Assembly (NCBI GenBank): GCA_018292915.2
Contig: JACVVK020000148.1
Location: 2,501-66,500 of the forward strand
Origin: Batillaria attramentaria
Taxonomy: Eukaryota; Mollusca; Gastropoda; Batillariidae
DNA length: 64,000 bases
Direction of reading: 5' to 3'
The position numbers were made by a program, and so were the translations under genes. Of the stretch, positions 1-11,684 are shown one piece after another. The notes under the pieces are model-generated. The model saw only the letters and a list, made by a program, of their open reading frames with translations, searched no databases and had not been told where the DNA came from. The first letter of the stretch is position 1; every line of letters begins with the position of its first letter.

Positions 1-19
1 GCTATAAGACTTGTCTGTT

Positions 20-205
20 GTCACCAATGCGAGAGGTGGGGGGTTGGAGTCCCACTCGGGGCAAAGAATTTTTCCTTCTCGTATGTGGCACCGTTCATTC
101 GGGCCGATCGTCGTGGGTTCTCTCCGGGTACTCCGGCTTCCTCCCCTCTGCTTTGGACATGTTCAGCCCACCAAATTTGAAAAATAAATGCAATTCTAAA
201 TTCCG
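20..205 (+). repeat. SINE-like fragment with conserved central motif
   Basis: The stretch contains CTCCGGGTACTCCGGCTTCC, a motif I recognise as the conserved central part of several invertebrate tRNA-derived SINEs. It ends in an A-rich segment (AAAAATAAATG). A B-box-like GGTTGGAGTCCC lies near its start. It differs from the main SINE family of this window. No target-site duplication was found, so the boundaries are approximate. The following 900 bases to 1150 hold nothing I can identify. Confidence 0.45.
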
Positions 206-1153
206 AAAATAGCTGAGCTGAACCTTCGCACCACGTGATCGCAATGTGTTTATGTCCAGTGTGTGAGAGAATGCGTGTGATTCACGTGAGCGTGCGTGGT
301 GGGTTCAGTTCGCGGCGCTTTGAGACATTTCACGAAATTGGGTAAAGCGCCTATACAATACTCAATATTATTACTATTTTCATCATTATTATCATTATAG
401 TAGCTCCACACAAGTACTTTGAAATTTGAGAGACCGATCTATCAGTTCAACAGTTTTTCCAATACATTAGTCGTGTGCGTGCGGGCTGCCCAACTCTGCC
501 TTAAACTTGTTGTAACATATCAACATTTCAACACTAGAAGGATACATGTAATTGTCTCTTAACGTGTGTGGAACAAAATCAGTACCATTGCATAAAACAC
601 GTACGAGAGATTTAACTTACCAGGTAATCATTTTACAAAATAAATGTATACTCTTATCGAAAATAAACTTGGCAAATTTGTTGTAAGAGTTACGGGGCCA
701 CACATTCCTTTTTGTATGCAACTGAAGGTAATGCTACTGCCATTCAAATAAACATAAAAAGTTTGAATTTCTTTCATTTGCGGCAATGCTACGCTTGGCT
801 CAATTTGAGCGCCATCACGAAATGTTTTGTAGACATTTTTCATTTTGGCACTGTGCGTAAGAAAAACGAACTTTACGGCAGAACAAATGACGAGGCACGA
901 ACAAAGCGTGTGGAATGTTTCTAAGCTGGTCTGTGCTTATTGTGTACGACTGCGAATCTCACAAATATCAACTTCAGGCAGTGTCAGTACTTCATGAGAA
1001 TAAAAGGACGTCTACGAGGCGTCGACACTGCCTGATGTTGGTCAGATTATCTGTCGTACTCTGCACAATAAATACAGGCCGGCTTAGAAATAGCGAGTTG
1101 CTGGATTTGGGGTTGGACGCAGCTGACAGCTGTACTGAAAGAAATGAAACCAG

Positions 1154-1353
1154 TTCAAAACTTAAGTGTGGGTGGGTGGGTGGGTGTTTGGGGGTTTAGC
1201 GTCCTTTTCCACCACATAGGGTGATATCAAAGGCGGGGCAACGATGAAAAAGCCAGCACAATATTATGGCCCCAGCCGGGATCGAACTCACGACCCGAGC
1301 ATTAGAAGTCCAACGCTCTACCATTCGACCACCCAGGCTCCCCTTCAAAACTT
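1154..1353 (-). mobile_element. tRNA-derived SINE, main family, with 10-bp TSD
   Basis: Reverse-orientation copy of the dominant SINE of this window. Its tRNA-like head has an A box (TGGTCGAATGG) and a B box (GTTCGATCC type). The body includes TTTTTCATCGTTGCCCCG, and the 3' end is a GGACGTTAAAC motif followed by a CCCAAACACCCACCC-type tail instead of poly(A). It is flanked by the direct repeat TTCAAAACTT at 1154-1163 and 1344-1353. The head resembles a tRNA, but the long body shows it is a retroposon, not a functional tRNA gene. Confidence 0.9.
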
Positions 1354-1354
1354 T

Positions 1355-3350
1355 ATTTTTTTTTTATTTATCTTTTTTGTGGACAATTTTTACATATATC
1401 TATAAACAAGTACAAGAATACATAAATTTACATTCATACATACAAACACACACAAAATCCATTTGAAAAAAAGAAAGAAAACAAAAGGAAAAACTGAAAA
1501 AAAAAAGAGAGAGAGAAAAAAAAATGTAATGAGGTAAACCAGTGACAACTAAATCAACCAAAAAAAAAAAAAAAAACAAACCACAAAAACAAACAAGCAA
1601 AAGAAAGAAAATACTGACCAGCAAATAAGTCTTTTTAAACAAGAAATTTACATTTACAAAAAGGTCATCCCCCCCCCCCTCCCCTGAAAAGCAAGCAAGC
1701 AAGGCCATCACATACATCCATAAAAGAAGGAAAGAAAAAAAAAATGAAAGAGAGAGCGGGACAGAGAAAGAGAGAGGGAGAGGAAAGAGAGAAAGAGAGA
1801 GAGAGAGAGAGAAAAAAAAAAAGTGTAAGTGTGCACACTCCCAGATAACCATATTATTCAGTTTGATATATATAACATGGTACAACACACTGCATATGAC
1901 GTATAGACAGCTATTATCAAGAAGAGGAAAAAAAAACAAAAAAAAAACCAAGGCCCATAACAGCCATGTCCCTTTTGATTCAAGATAAACACGTTTATGT
2001 CCCTTTTTCAGCTTGGTCAGGCCCCAGTTGCACATTGCAAGTGAAATTCAGGCGAAAACAGGTCGGTACAAAAACCATAGTTTCTCGAACTCAATTCTTT
2101 TTCCCAACGTTGCAACAGCAACCTCCTCGATACCAAGTCTGTACCTCAAGTGATGAATAAAAGTCTGTATGTTTGGTATGGTGCCCTGAAGTTTACATTT
2201 ATAAATGAAATACTTGGCAGACAATATCATAAAGTCCATTGCCTTATCTGTCACTACATTTTCCGCAGCACCAAAGAGCACCAGGTCCTCTCTAAATGTA
2301 AACCGGTCCAAGTGATTACATTTGGTGAGAAGGATGGAGAGGAAGTCATTCCAGAAACGAACAACTTGAGGACAGTGCCAGAAGAGATGCTCAATCGTTT
2401 CAGTGTCATGCATACAAAAACTGCAGACAGAAGAGTTAGCAAGATTGCACATGGCCAAGTATCTCTGAGTTGGCAGTATCCTGTGTAGTAGACGTATCTG
2501 GAACCATCTGAGCTTGACATCATTGGTGGTTCTAAACATTTTCATAAAAATACTGTTCCAGTCCGGTACTTTGAACTTACAGCTCCACTTTCTTTCTGCT
2601 GTTGGCCGTTCGCTATTTGCAATTAATACTGATTTAACAGACCGATTTCCTCCTCGAATACAGCACCATACCTTGCTGTCCACCGGGCGCTTACTACTCA
2701 TAACTGTGTACCCACATTTGTTTTGATAGCTTTTTATGGCACGAATGACCCCTGCGTATATCAGGAAATCAGTTCTAATACCATGATACTGCTGTTTAAA
2801 CTCTTGATAGGAGAAAAGTTCACCGTCATTATTCACAAGATCTTTTATCCTCAGGATCTTTGAATTTACCCAGTTCTGCAAGAAGATAACAGTTCGGTCC
2901 CTTGTAATATTGAAGTTAAAGTGGATACTCTCCCCCAAGAAATCTTCTACATTCTTTGGAATACATTTGGTACACAGTTTTTTGTAGTGCTTGGCCACAT
3001 CGTGCCAGAACGGATTTTTAACTTGTTGCATAATATAGTTTGCATATTCACTCCCCAAGATTCGGACCTTCTTCAAGGCTGGGTATAATGTAAAAATAAG
3101 GTCTGTCATTGCACTATCAGTCTCTAGTCTCCTGAGCCAGCTGATCTTCATTGTTGACAGGAATGCGGATACATCACACATTCGCAATCCACCGTCCTCG
3201 TAGGGTTTACAAGCAACTGACTTCTTAATTTTGTTATGCCGGCCGCCCCATAAGAAGCGGAACAAATAGGACTCTAGCTGCTTGAGGAACTGGATTGGAG
3301 GGTCCGGCAGATTAATAAAGACTTTAAATTGACAGTTCAGTTACGTTTGT
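1355..3350 (-). mobile_element. 5'-truncated L1/Tx1-type LINE, ORF2 C-terminus
   Basis: The minus-strand reading frame from about 3340 to 2048 (ATG at 3265, 405 codons, frame open further upstream) matches the C-terminal region of L1/Tx1-clade ORF2 proteins. It has the FLWGG box after the reverse transcriptase thumb, a conserved WFQIRLLHRILPT block, and a zinc-finger-like CSFCMHDTETIEHLFWHC segment (Cys-x2-Cys...His...Cys). The endonuclease and catalytic reverse transcriptase domains are missing, which is usual for 5'-truncated insertions, so the copy cannot be autonomous. The 3' region (1355-2047) is A/G-rich low-complexity DNA on the minus strand side and gives a meaningless Phe/Leu-rich frame. 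Family assignment is from remembered motifs; the exact clade is unverified. Confidence 0.8.
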
Positions 3351-3375
3351 GGCTTTATGAAGAGTACTCATCATT

Positions 3376-3573
3376 CACTTTAAGTTCTGGGGAGCCGGGG
3401 TGGTCGAATGGTAGAGCGTTGGACTTCTAATGCTCGGGTCGTGAGTTCGATCCCAGCTGGGGCCAAATATTTGTGCTGGCTTTTTCATCGTTGCCCCGTC
3501 TTTGATATCGCCCGTATGTGGTGGAAAAGGACGTTAAACCCCCAAACACCCACCCACCCTCACTTTAAGTTCT
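3376..3573 (+). mobile_element. tRNA-derived SINE, main family, with 13-bp TSD
   Basis: Complete forward copy: head GGGGAGCCGGGGTGGTCG, B box, CCAAATATTTGTGCTGGC, GGACGTTAAACCCCC and CACCCACCC tail. It is bounded by a perfect direct repeat CACTTTAAGTTCT at 3376-3388 and 3561-3573, so this is a clean retroposition event just upstream of the truncated LINE. Confidence 0.92.
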
Positions 3574-3738
3574 CCTGAATCGTGAATGTCATAAAACAAC
3601 TAGTTGGGAGTCGTGCATCAAGTGACGTTGTACGTTATGACGTTTCACGTACCATACCGTATGGCATACGCTTTCGTAATGCCTCGTGACAATTTTACTT
3701 TTTGGACTATTTTATTGCGCGCAGTGCCAAACACAAAT

Positions 3739-4093
3739 CAGGCTGGGGAATTGCTGAGGGATAAAAAGACTGAAACTTAGAGCGGGGTGCAGAAGCACCG
3801 CCCTGCTGGGGGTTCAGGGGCAATGACCTACTTCAGAAAACAAATTTTTACCAGTTTTTAAAGGCATTTAACAGCCTCTTCTGGCACCAAAAAGTAAAAT
3901 ACTTCCATGGTACTGACCTGCAAGTTTTAAAAATGAAGTTAGACTGTCCAGTATGACATTTCATGTATCATGATATACAACAACCTTTTTCTCCACATCC
4001 TTTTTTTCTTTGGTTGAAACTAGATTTTTTTTTGGCTGAAGGCATAGGACATTTGGCTGAAAATCGCCAAATGACTGAAAAATCCCCAGCCTG
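3739..4093. mobile_element. hAT-like non-autonomous element (CAGGCTGGGGA TIR)
   Basis: Begins CAGGCTGGGGA and ends TCCCCAGCCTG, an 11-bp terminal inverted repeat. A related copy of similar length lies at 50120-50443 inside SLC5A7. The middle is A/T-rich and non-coding. CAGG...CCTG termini fit hAT elements, but I did not find a clear 8-bp target-site duplication, so the superfamily is tentative. Confidence 0.6.
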
Positions 4094-5690
4094 AAAAATG
4101 TCTATAGCAAATTTCAGAATGCCGGTGAAATTCAGCTATGCCTGGCATTGCCACAGATGGAAAAAAAATCCAGATTTTTTATGTTGTTGTTGTTGTTGTT
4201 GTTATTTTTTAATTGACAGTAACATTACCTTCATTGGCCTAAAAATGATTTGGAATTTCTATTTCTTTTTATTTCAGCTGGAACCGTGAATGTCGTAAAA
4301 CTGAACTTTTGTTTCATGCATCGCGTGGCTGGGCAAAATGGGTTTTAGTTGCCATATTCATCTTTAGCGTTTTGTGATTTACCCTGAAAAAAAAACAAGA
4401 ACAACAAAAACAACAACACCAACAAGTGATCTTGTGACTATTTTCTTGCGTATAGTGCCAAAAACAAATTTGTCAAGTTTATTTTGGATGCGAGTGTATG
4501 TACTGAGAGGCAAAAGAATGTATCCACTGCATTCAAACTGTGTAATTTTAAAATGAGATCAAATAGTCGGAAAATTCAACCAACCCTCATGGAGATTTGA
4601 TTTTGGAATCAATAAACTTACTGCTTAATAAGTGTGCTAAAAAAAACAGAAAGAGCAACAGCATGAACACACACGGGTTGCAAACCTTAAAGTCACAACT
4701 GCCATTTGACGATGCACGCACGTATCACGTAATGCTCTACGTCATGAAACAGTGTGGTCGAGAGGACCTCCGCGGGTTCTGCAACGCGAATCAGAGATTC
4801 TCCAGAGGTTGTCCCAGGCGCAATGGAAGGAGCTATGTTGGAAGATGAAGAGTGCTACTGCATGGCGGTCATAGTTCTCTGAGCTTGAGAATCCATTGTC
4901 CCAGTTCTATGGCTGAAAGCATGCTCCAAACTGCCAAGCCGGTAACCTCAATAACACATGGGGCCCGATACCAAGAGCACTGACGCATGCCCAGAATCTG
5001 CTCCTCGTGCTCATGAGGTGGACAGGCCTCCGGAAGAACACCTGGAAGATGCTGCTCTACCTCATGCACGAGGCGAAGGAGAGCTCTTTTGAGGATTCTG
5101 CACTCAAGGTCCTATCAAGCATGTTCGGTTGGAACCACATGAAAGGTGAAGTCCATTGCTTGGAGCCCACTGTACATTTTCCCACTTTTCTTGTTCCTGG
5201 CTTAATCAATGCATGCCCCAAACAGTCAAAACCCAAGACAGATGGGGAAGAAACGATTTTGTGTTTTCCCCCAAGACTGTCCATAGCCTATGGCCTAACC
5301 AAACAAAAACAAATTCACAATTAATTAATGTCTGCTTGGCTTTAAATTGGCGTAGTAGGAGTGTTGGACTTTGATTATACTAATGTTTGCTGCAATAGGA
5401 GCCGTTAAGGAAGCGTTAGTCTTGACCGATTTTCGCACACAGGGCCCCAACCGCAAAAGAGTCAACAAGGAGGAACGTCCCCGTTCTACAAAGTTGTTTC
5501 TCCAAATTTCATGTTATTTTGTCTGTTTTGTTGTTATTGTTGCTGGTTCTTCCCCCTTCAATTCCTACCAATGACAGTAGATCCACTACGACCTCCACCG
5601 ATTAGCCACATGACTGGGGGTGGTGGTGGGGGATGGAGGGGAAGAGAGAGAGAGATGACGTCCATTCCGTGAACTAAACATTTGACGTCA
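4094..5690. other. Intergenic stretch without recognised features
   Basis: No open frame with protein-like composition and splice context was found. It has a GTT microsatellite at about 4182-4203 and short A/C-rich runs. I see no gene here. Confidence 0.6.
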
Positions 5691-6741
5691 GCCTCAAGCA
5701 TTGAGATAGTCTGAGGATGCTTGTTCATGTCTTGTGATTTCCCTGCTGGCTTTGTGACTTCCCCGACTGAAATATTTTTCACATGAAATCTGGAAGATCT
5801 AGAGGGCTGGTGAAATGTCGGAGGCAGTGACGATACTTGCAGATTTTGTCTGTGAACCAAACATTTGACGTCAGCCTCACGCTGCTCGTCTGACAGATAA
5901 TACTTCTTCATATCTTCTGATTTCCTGGTTGTTTTTGTGACTTCCGTGACTGAATTAATTTTTACATAAAATCTGGAAGATCTAGAGAGCTGGTGAAACG
6001 TGGACTTGAATGCCTTGGATTGTACATACTAAACTGCAAAATTGGAACTTTTTTTGACCGGCGCTTCTCAAAGAAACTTGAAACAATGTTTCTCTGAAAG
6101 CTCCGTTATTCTTAATACTAAAGCTATAATAGTGCAGTACTTCCTGTCATATGTGCAGTTTTCACAAGTGACAAAAACATGATACCGGAATGATGAGTAA
6201 TTTGGAGTCTTTTCATAGATATCTGGCCTTATATGCAAACCCCCCCCCCCCCCTACCTCGGAAATATTTTTCTTACACAAAACCTGTCAGAGCTACAGAG
6301 CTGTGCTACGAAAACAGGCAGTATAATTGGATGATCTTCCCAATTTCAGAAAATGAAGCCATTTGAACATTTTTTTCGAGAAAAAAAAATCGTGATCAAT
6401 TTTTTTTAAATCGGCGATAACTGTTTTCAAAATGCGGCAGGATAAAAATCGTGAAAGGTAGCTCTGGAGAATATGACTGCCCATTTTATCAAGTAAAAAG
6501 CCACTGATCCGGCGAGGTGGTTTAGCAGATAGCCATCATTACATCCGTCCACACACACAGTCTCACAAGTCCAGCCAAAAAGAACGCAGCAGCATAGTGT
6601 GCACGTAAGGTGTCTACGACACAGATTTCGTTACGACACTGTGTGCGTGAAAGTAAGTATTGTGTGGAGAAACGTCACAGTCTTGTTTTGTATCACTGAA
6701 ACTTGCTGCTGCGCGCAGCAAAATCTGCCCCGTCTCATAAA
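5690..6741. mobile_element. Diverged copy of the piggyBac-like element at 33994-34932
   Basis: From 5829 (GACGATACTTGCAGATTTTG) to about 6741 this region aligns along its length with 34010-34910, sharing for instance GAACCAAACATTTGACGTCA and CGTAAGGTGTCT(A)(C/T)GACxCAG. Both terminal GTTGTTTCTCTA repeats are lost. The part 5690-5828 is a second partial copy of the start of the same element, so the locus also has an internal tandem duplication. No coding capacity was seen. Confidence 0.7.
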
Positions 6742-7142
6742 AATTAAGACTAATGCAGAAGAATTCAGCATATTTAGCGCTGTCAGGTACTGTGAAATCG
6801 AAATAATTTTTCCAAGCTTCCTACGAATTTTCCGAACATCGGATCATTCGTAGTGCGTTTGGCAACCGGCCAATTATCCGATTTTCGGAAAAATCGTAGT
6901 TACGATAAATCGTGGTAAATTTTCTGGCCCCTACGACTACGAATTAAACGCGCTTTACTGTGTTTCTTTTTCTCTTTTTAACAGATGTGCAGAGCTTTTG
7001 CCTCTCAGCATACTATCCGGCAAAAGAAACGCCAAAATAGAGAAAGCCAGAATTATCGCCCAGGTGAGCAGGCACGTTTACGCTAGACAATTTTACCCGG
7101 GTCAGGAACCTGGAACCTAGTAGTACATATGCATGTGAACAA

Positions 7143-7996
7143 GGCCGCGTTTCTTAAGCGGGTGCGCTCGCGTGCGTACGCGGAAGTCGCTCTGCCTCGT
7201 TCGGAAACGGCCAATTACAACAAGGCGCTTTCAAAATGGCGGCGGAATCACGACCACGGTTGTGGCAAGGTTGAAAAGGAAGAAGAAAACTCTAGTGCTC
7301 GCAGCTATCAGTCATCTTTTCAGCGCAGAAGACGACGTTTTTGAGGAGGAGCAATGATTACTGGCTTGGAGCATGATACACAGCTAGTATGCATGTTCTG
7401 CTCGATGCAAAACGGAGACGTAAGACACCCTTACGTACTCACTTTGACCACTCCTTCTCCACAAACACGCACAACATATCCCTGAATGACTGGCGACCAC
7501 GGACCGGTGCAGGGTGTGGGTGTTCGGGAGTTTAACGTCCTTTTCCACCACATACGGGTGACATCAAAGACGGGGCAACGACGAAAAAGCCAGCACAAAT
7601 ATTTGGCCCCAGCCGGGATTCGAACTCACGACCCGAGCATTAGAAGTCCAACGCTCTACCATTCGACCACCCCGGCTCCCCACGCGGACCGGTGCAATTA
7701 GCTCAAATTATTTTCGTATACTATTCTGCACAATTACAAGTTGGGACAAAAGGTCTCCATCCACCCGCAAATTCATTTTAAGCCATTTCGTAGTTCCACT
7801 TCAACGAGGCCTTCGGTGGGCGCCGCCATCTTTGTTTACATAGAAACTGACCACGTGACCTTTTGTTTGTGGCGAACTTGCTCCAGACTGCGCGCGCGAG
7901 CGCCTTGCTTGCTCGCGGCGGGCAAGTGGCGTACAAACGGTTTCGGCGCAAAGCGTCCCGGAACGTTACGGAACGCTCGCGTTAAGAAACGTGGCC
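7143..7996 (+). mobile_element. TIR DNA transposon remnant with nested SINE
   Basis: Left end GGCCGCGTTTCTTAAG and right end TTAAGAAACGTGGCC form a terminal inverted repeat, flanked on both sides by CAA (7140-7142 and 7997-7999). A related element lies inverted at about 46251-46930. A short shared frame starts MAAESR and runs to FEEEQ, suggesting a decayed transposase or accessory gene, but stop codons follow. GGCC termini and a 3-bp duplication would fit PIF/Harbinger, although that superfamily prefers TWA. The nested SINE (7500-7696) interrupts it. Confidence 0.65.
7500..7696 (-). mobile_element. tRNA-derived SINE nested in a TIR element, 12-bp TSD
   Basis: Reverse copy of the main SINE with direct repeats CGGACCGGTGCA at 7500-7511 and 7685-7696. 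The paralogous TIR element near 46565 has the uninterrupted target, so the insertion is younger than the duplication of the host element. Confidence 0.92.
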
Positions 7997-8591
7997 CAAG
8001 GCTCGCATTGGGTGCCAGTCCCGCATGACCAACAGCTGTTTTCAAATCAGCTGTCCTTGTTCCCATGGTTACGGCTTTACGCACGGGTTCCACTTTCACG
8101 CATTATGGCTGCGAGTCGACTGAAGCTGAACCTCAACAGAACAACCGGAGAAAAAAAAGAGGAGGGAAATAAAAGAGGGACAAGTGAAATTTTAACAAGA
8201 ACACATGTCTGCTGATTCTTATCCAAACTCTCAACAATGAAAGAACAAGTGGACAGAACTTAGAAACACTAAAGAACAAAAACACTCAAATGCACTAACC
8301 AACTGTGTAAGGAAAGACAATAAACACATGGAATTCAACCAAAACAGGCCGATTGAAAAGCAAGTGGAAGGGTGAAACGTGAAATCTTAACAAGAACACA
8401 TGTCCGCTAATTCTTACCCCAACTCTCAACTAAGACAGAATGACCAGACAGAACTCGGAAACACCAAAGAACAAACACACTCAAATACAGTAACTAATTA
8501 TGTGACCAAAGCAAATGAACACGCAAAACATAAACCACAACTGAAACTGAACCTTAACAGAACAACTGAACTAGAGAGGCAAAAGCCTCCA

Positions 8592-9594
8592 TGGCTCCCT
8601 TGTGACACAGGTCAAGGTCATTCACAAGATTATGTTTGTAAAGCTCTTATCACTATCCATTATCATGCCAAGTAAAGTGTCTCTGGCGCTCTGAGTTCAT
8701 GGCAATATTACAATTTTCCCCGAAACAGTTTGTATGACCAAAGGTCAAGGTCATTCAAATGAGATCTCATCCATGTCTATCATTATGCCAAGTTTGATGC
8801 CTCTAGTATTTGCAGTTCCTCCGAAAACAGTAATGTTAAAATTCACAACAGACAGCTTTAATGACCTTGACCTTCAGTCAAGGTCATTCAGAAAGGTAGG
8901 TCTCATTGCTGTCTATCATCATGCCTCGTTTGGTGCCTCTACTGTTTTTGTTTTTTTTTTTGAGAAAATGCCAAGGTTAAAGTTTCTCAAAAAAACGCTT
9001 GCATGACCTTGACCTTGACTAAAAATCACTGAACACAGGTCTGTCTGTAAAGGTGCTGCTAATGTCAGTCATCGCACATATAGTTTGATGCTTGTGATTC
9101 TTCTGGATTCTGAGAAAATGAAAATGAAAATTTTCCCAACAGACTGTTTTAATGACCTTGACCTTGAGTCAAGGTCATTTAAGGTGGTATATGTGCATAG
9201 GTCTTATCACTGTCTATCAGCATGCCAGGTTTGGCGCCTCTGCTGTTTGTTGTTTCTGAGAAAATGCCAATGTTAAGGTTTCACAAAAATAGCTTGTACG
9301 ACCTTCACCTTGACACAAGGCCACTGACTACATGTATATCTGTAAAGTTCTTATCAACGTCTATCATCATGCAAAGTTTAAAACATCTGGTGTTTGTAGA
9401 TTACGAGAAAATGCCAATGTAAAATTTTCAAACAGAGAGCTTTAGTGACCTTGACCTTGAGTCAAGGTCATTCAAAATGATATGTTTTGAAAGGTCTTGT
9501 GGTTGTCTATCAGCATGCCAAGTTTGGTGCCTCTGCTGTTTGTAGATTCTGAGAAAATGACAATGTTAAAGTTTTCTGGACACACACACACACA

Positions 9595-9656
<62 letters not shown>

Positions 9657-9705
9657 GACGACGGAGGGTTAATACATAGACTCCCATTGTTACACAAGGG
9701 AGCCA
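8592..9705. mobile_element. TIR-bounded insert with ~140-bp tandem units rich in TCAAGGTCA motifs
   Basis: Bounded by a perfect 13-bp inverted repeat, TGGCTCCCTTGTG at 8592-8604 and its complement at 9693-9705. It splits one satellite unit in two. Inside are about seven diverged ~140-bp units with TATCATCATGCCAAGTTTGG and GAGAAAATGCCAATGTTAA blocks. Most carry TGACCTTGACCTTGA and/or TCAAGGTCA. A (CA)n microsatellite (9580-9652) lies at its right end. No protein is encoded. Confidence 0.75.
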
Positions 9706-10231
9706 AAAACAAGTGAAAGGGTGAAAAGTGAAATCTTAACAAGAATACATGCCTGCTAATTTTTACCCCAACTGTCAACTAAGAAAGAATGACTAGACAG
9801 AACTCGGAAACACCAAAGAACAAACACACTCAAATACAGTAACTAACTATGTGACCAAAGCAAATGAACACGCAAAACATAAACCACAACTGAAACTGAA
9901 CCTTAACAGAACAACTGAAAAACAAGTGAAACGGTGAAAAGTGAAATCTTAACAAGAACACATGTCTGCTCATTCTTACCTCAACTCTCAACTAAGAAAG
10001 AATGACTAGACAGAACTCGGAAACACCAAAGAACAAACACACTCAAATACAGTAACTAACTATGTGACCAAAGCAAATGAACACGCAAAACATAAACCAC
10101 AACTGAAACTGAACCTTAACAGAACAACTGAATAAAACGTGAAAGGGTGAAAAGTGAAATCTTAACAAGAACACATGTCTGCTCATTCTTACCTCAACTC
10201 TCAACTAAGAAAGAATGACTAGACAGAAGTC

Positions 10232-10426
10232 GGAAACACCAAAGGGGTGAGTGGGTGGGTGTTTAACGTCCTTTTCCACCACATACGGGTGATATCAAAG
10301 ACGGGGCAACGATGAAAAAGCCAGCACAAATATTTGGCCCCAGCCGGGATACGAACTCACGACCCGAGCATTAGAAGTCCAACGCTCTACCATTCGGCCA
10401 CCCCGCCTCCCCGGGAAACATCAGAG
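10232..10426 (-). mobile_element. tRNA-derived SINE inside the satellite array
   Basis: Reverse main-family copy, with GTTTAACGTCCTTTTCC at its left and GGAGGCGGGGTGG-type head at its right. Flanking direct repeats are diverged (GGAAACACCAAAG at 10232 and GGAAACATCAGAG at 10414), so this is an older insertion than those with perfect repeats. Confidence 0.85.
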
Positions 10427-11261
10427 AATAAGCACACTCAAATATAGTAACCAACTATGTGACGAAAGGAAATAAACACAGGAAACCCAAACACGGCAGA
10501 AACTGAAACCTAAACAGAACAACTGAAAAACAAGGGAAAGGGGGGGAACAGGTAAATCTTAACAAGAAGTATTAATTTGTTTAATTATTGATCTGTTGTG
10601 TTAATTATTATACAGATCTGCGAATTTTTACCCAAACCCTCAATAATGAATCAACCACTACACAGAAGTTGAAAACACCAAAGAACAAAAACACTCAAAT
10701 ATTGTAACCAATTCAGTAAGGAAAGAAAATAAACACACGAAATCCAACCGCAACAGAAACTGAACCGAACAACTGAAAAACAAGGGAAAGTTCGAAAAGG
10801 GAAAGCATAACAACCATCTTTAATTTATTTAATTATTTAGGAGGTTGTATTGATTTATTTAAACATGTCTGCGAATTCTTACAAAAACTCTCAAACAATT
10901 GAAGGACCACTAGGCAGAAGTCACAAAGTGGGAGACCGAATTAAACCCCACACCCATTCCAAATAGGCCTTGGCGAGAATTGCCTTGCATGTTGCTTTGC
11001 GAGAAACAGCGGAATCTGTATAACAATGGTCGCAAATGCCTTTGGGGTTTGCTGAATAGGTTGCATGTTGTAAAATTATCGTAGCTCAACAGAACAGCAG
11101 TGGCGATGCCATATTTAATCCCACACCCATTCCAAATCGGCCTTGGCTTTAATTGCCTTGCTTGTGGCTTCGCGAGAAACGGCTGAATTTGTTTGTTTTT
11201 TTTTAAATTAAATAGTCAGAAATGCTTCCTTGTGATCTGCTAAACTGGTTGCATGTATTAG

Positions 11262-11640
11262 AGGGACCTATACTTGAATATGTAATTTGGAACCAACAAA
11301 AGCGTAAGCATATAAATCTCACTGAATTTGTTCAGCGCAGAACAACCTGAACGTTACTTCAAAATTTGGACACTCTCTCTTACCAAGAACGGCTCCGTAA
11401 ATTGAAATGATTTTGTTTTCTTTGACATATGGCAGAAAAAGGGATGATCTCATACCAGTGCAAAGAATATTAAATGATATAGATAATACTGATAGACAGG
11501 AGGTCTGTCTCTTAGATCTCAAAGAAAGAATGTGTTTAGCCAAAAGGATTATAAATAACTGGAATTCACTGCCAAACTCAGCTGCATGTGCCAAAACATT
11601 ACAAGATTTCAAATTGGAAATTGAACATCAACAACAACAA
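11262..11640 (+). mobile_element. LINE 3' fragment (C-terminus of reverse transcriptase ORF)
   Basis: Translation of 11262-11350 gives GPILEYVIWNQQ...FVQRRTT and, after frame breaks, 11407-11640 gives IINNWNSLPNSAACAKTLQDF. This is the characteristic end of CR1/Jockey/RTE-type non-LTR polymerases: the LEY...VQRR thumb region, then a NxWNxLP terminal block. It ends in (CAA)n plus A-rich DNA, consistent with a retrotransposon 3' terminus. The fragment is a pseudogene with stops and frameshifts. Confidence 0.75.
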
Positions 11641-11684
11641 CAAAAAAAAACCCTTACGTTTACTAATAAAACATTATTCTGACA

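Larger units (their letters stand above)
8130..10930 (+). repeat. Satellite array, ~195-215-bp units
   Basis: Units of about 200 bp recur from about 8130 to 10930, each with AATCTTAACAAGAACACATG, CAACTCTCAACTAAGAAAGA and AAACTGAACCTTAACAGAAC. Copies start near 8185, 8385, 9730, 9945 and 10157, with more diverged ones to 10930. The array is interrupted by an insert at 8592-9705 and by a SINE at 10232-10426. It is non-coding. Confidence 0.8.

Noticed and set aside
1400..2035. 211-codon Phe/Leu/Ser-rich frame
   Set aside because: Low-complexity A/G-rich DNA at the 3' side of the LINE; composition is not protein-like.
9497..9778. His/Thr or Cys/Val repeat frames over CA/GT runs (also at 28-30, 37-38, 42, 44 and 46 kb)
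   Set aside because: Dinucleotide repeats give such frames automatically; none has coding context.
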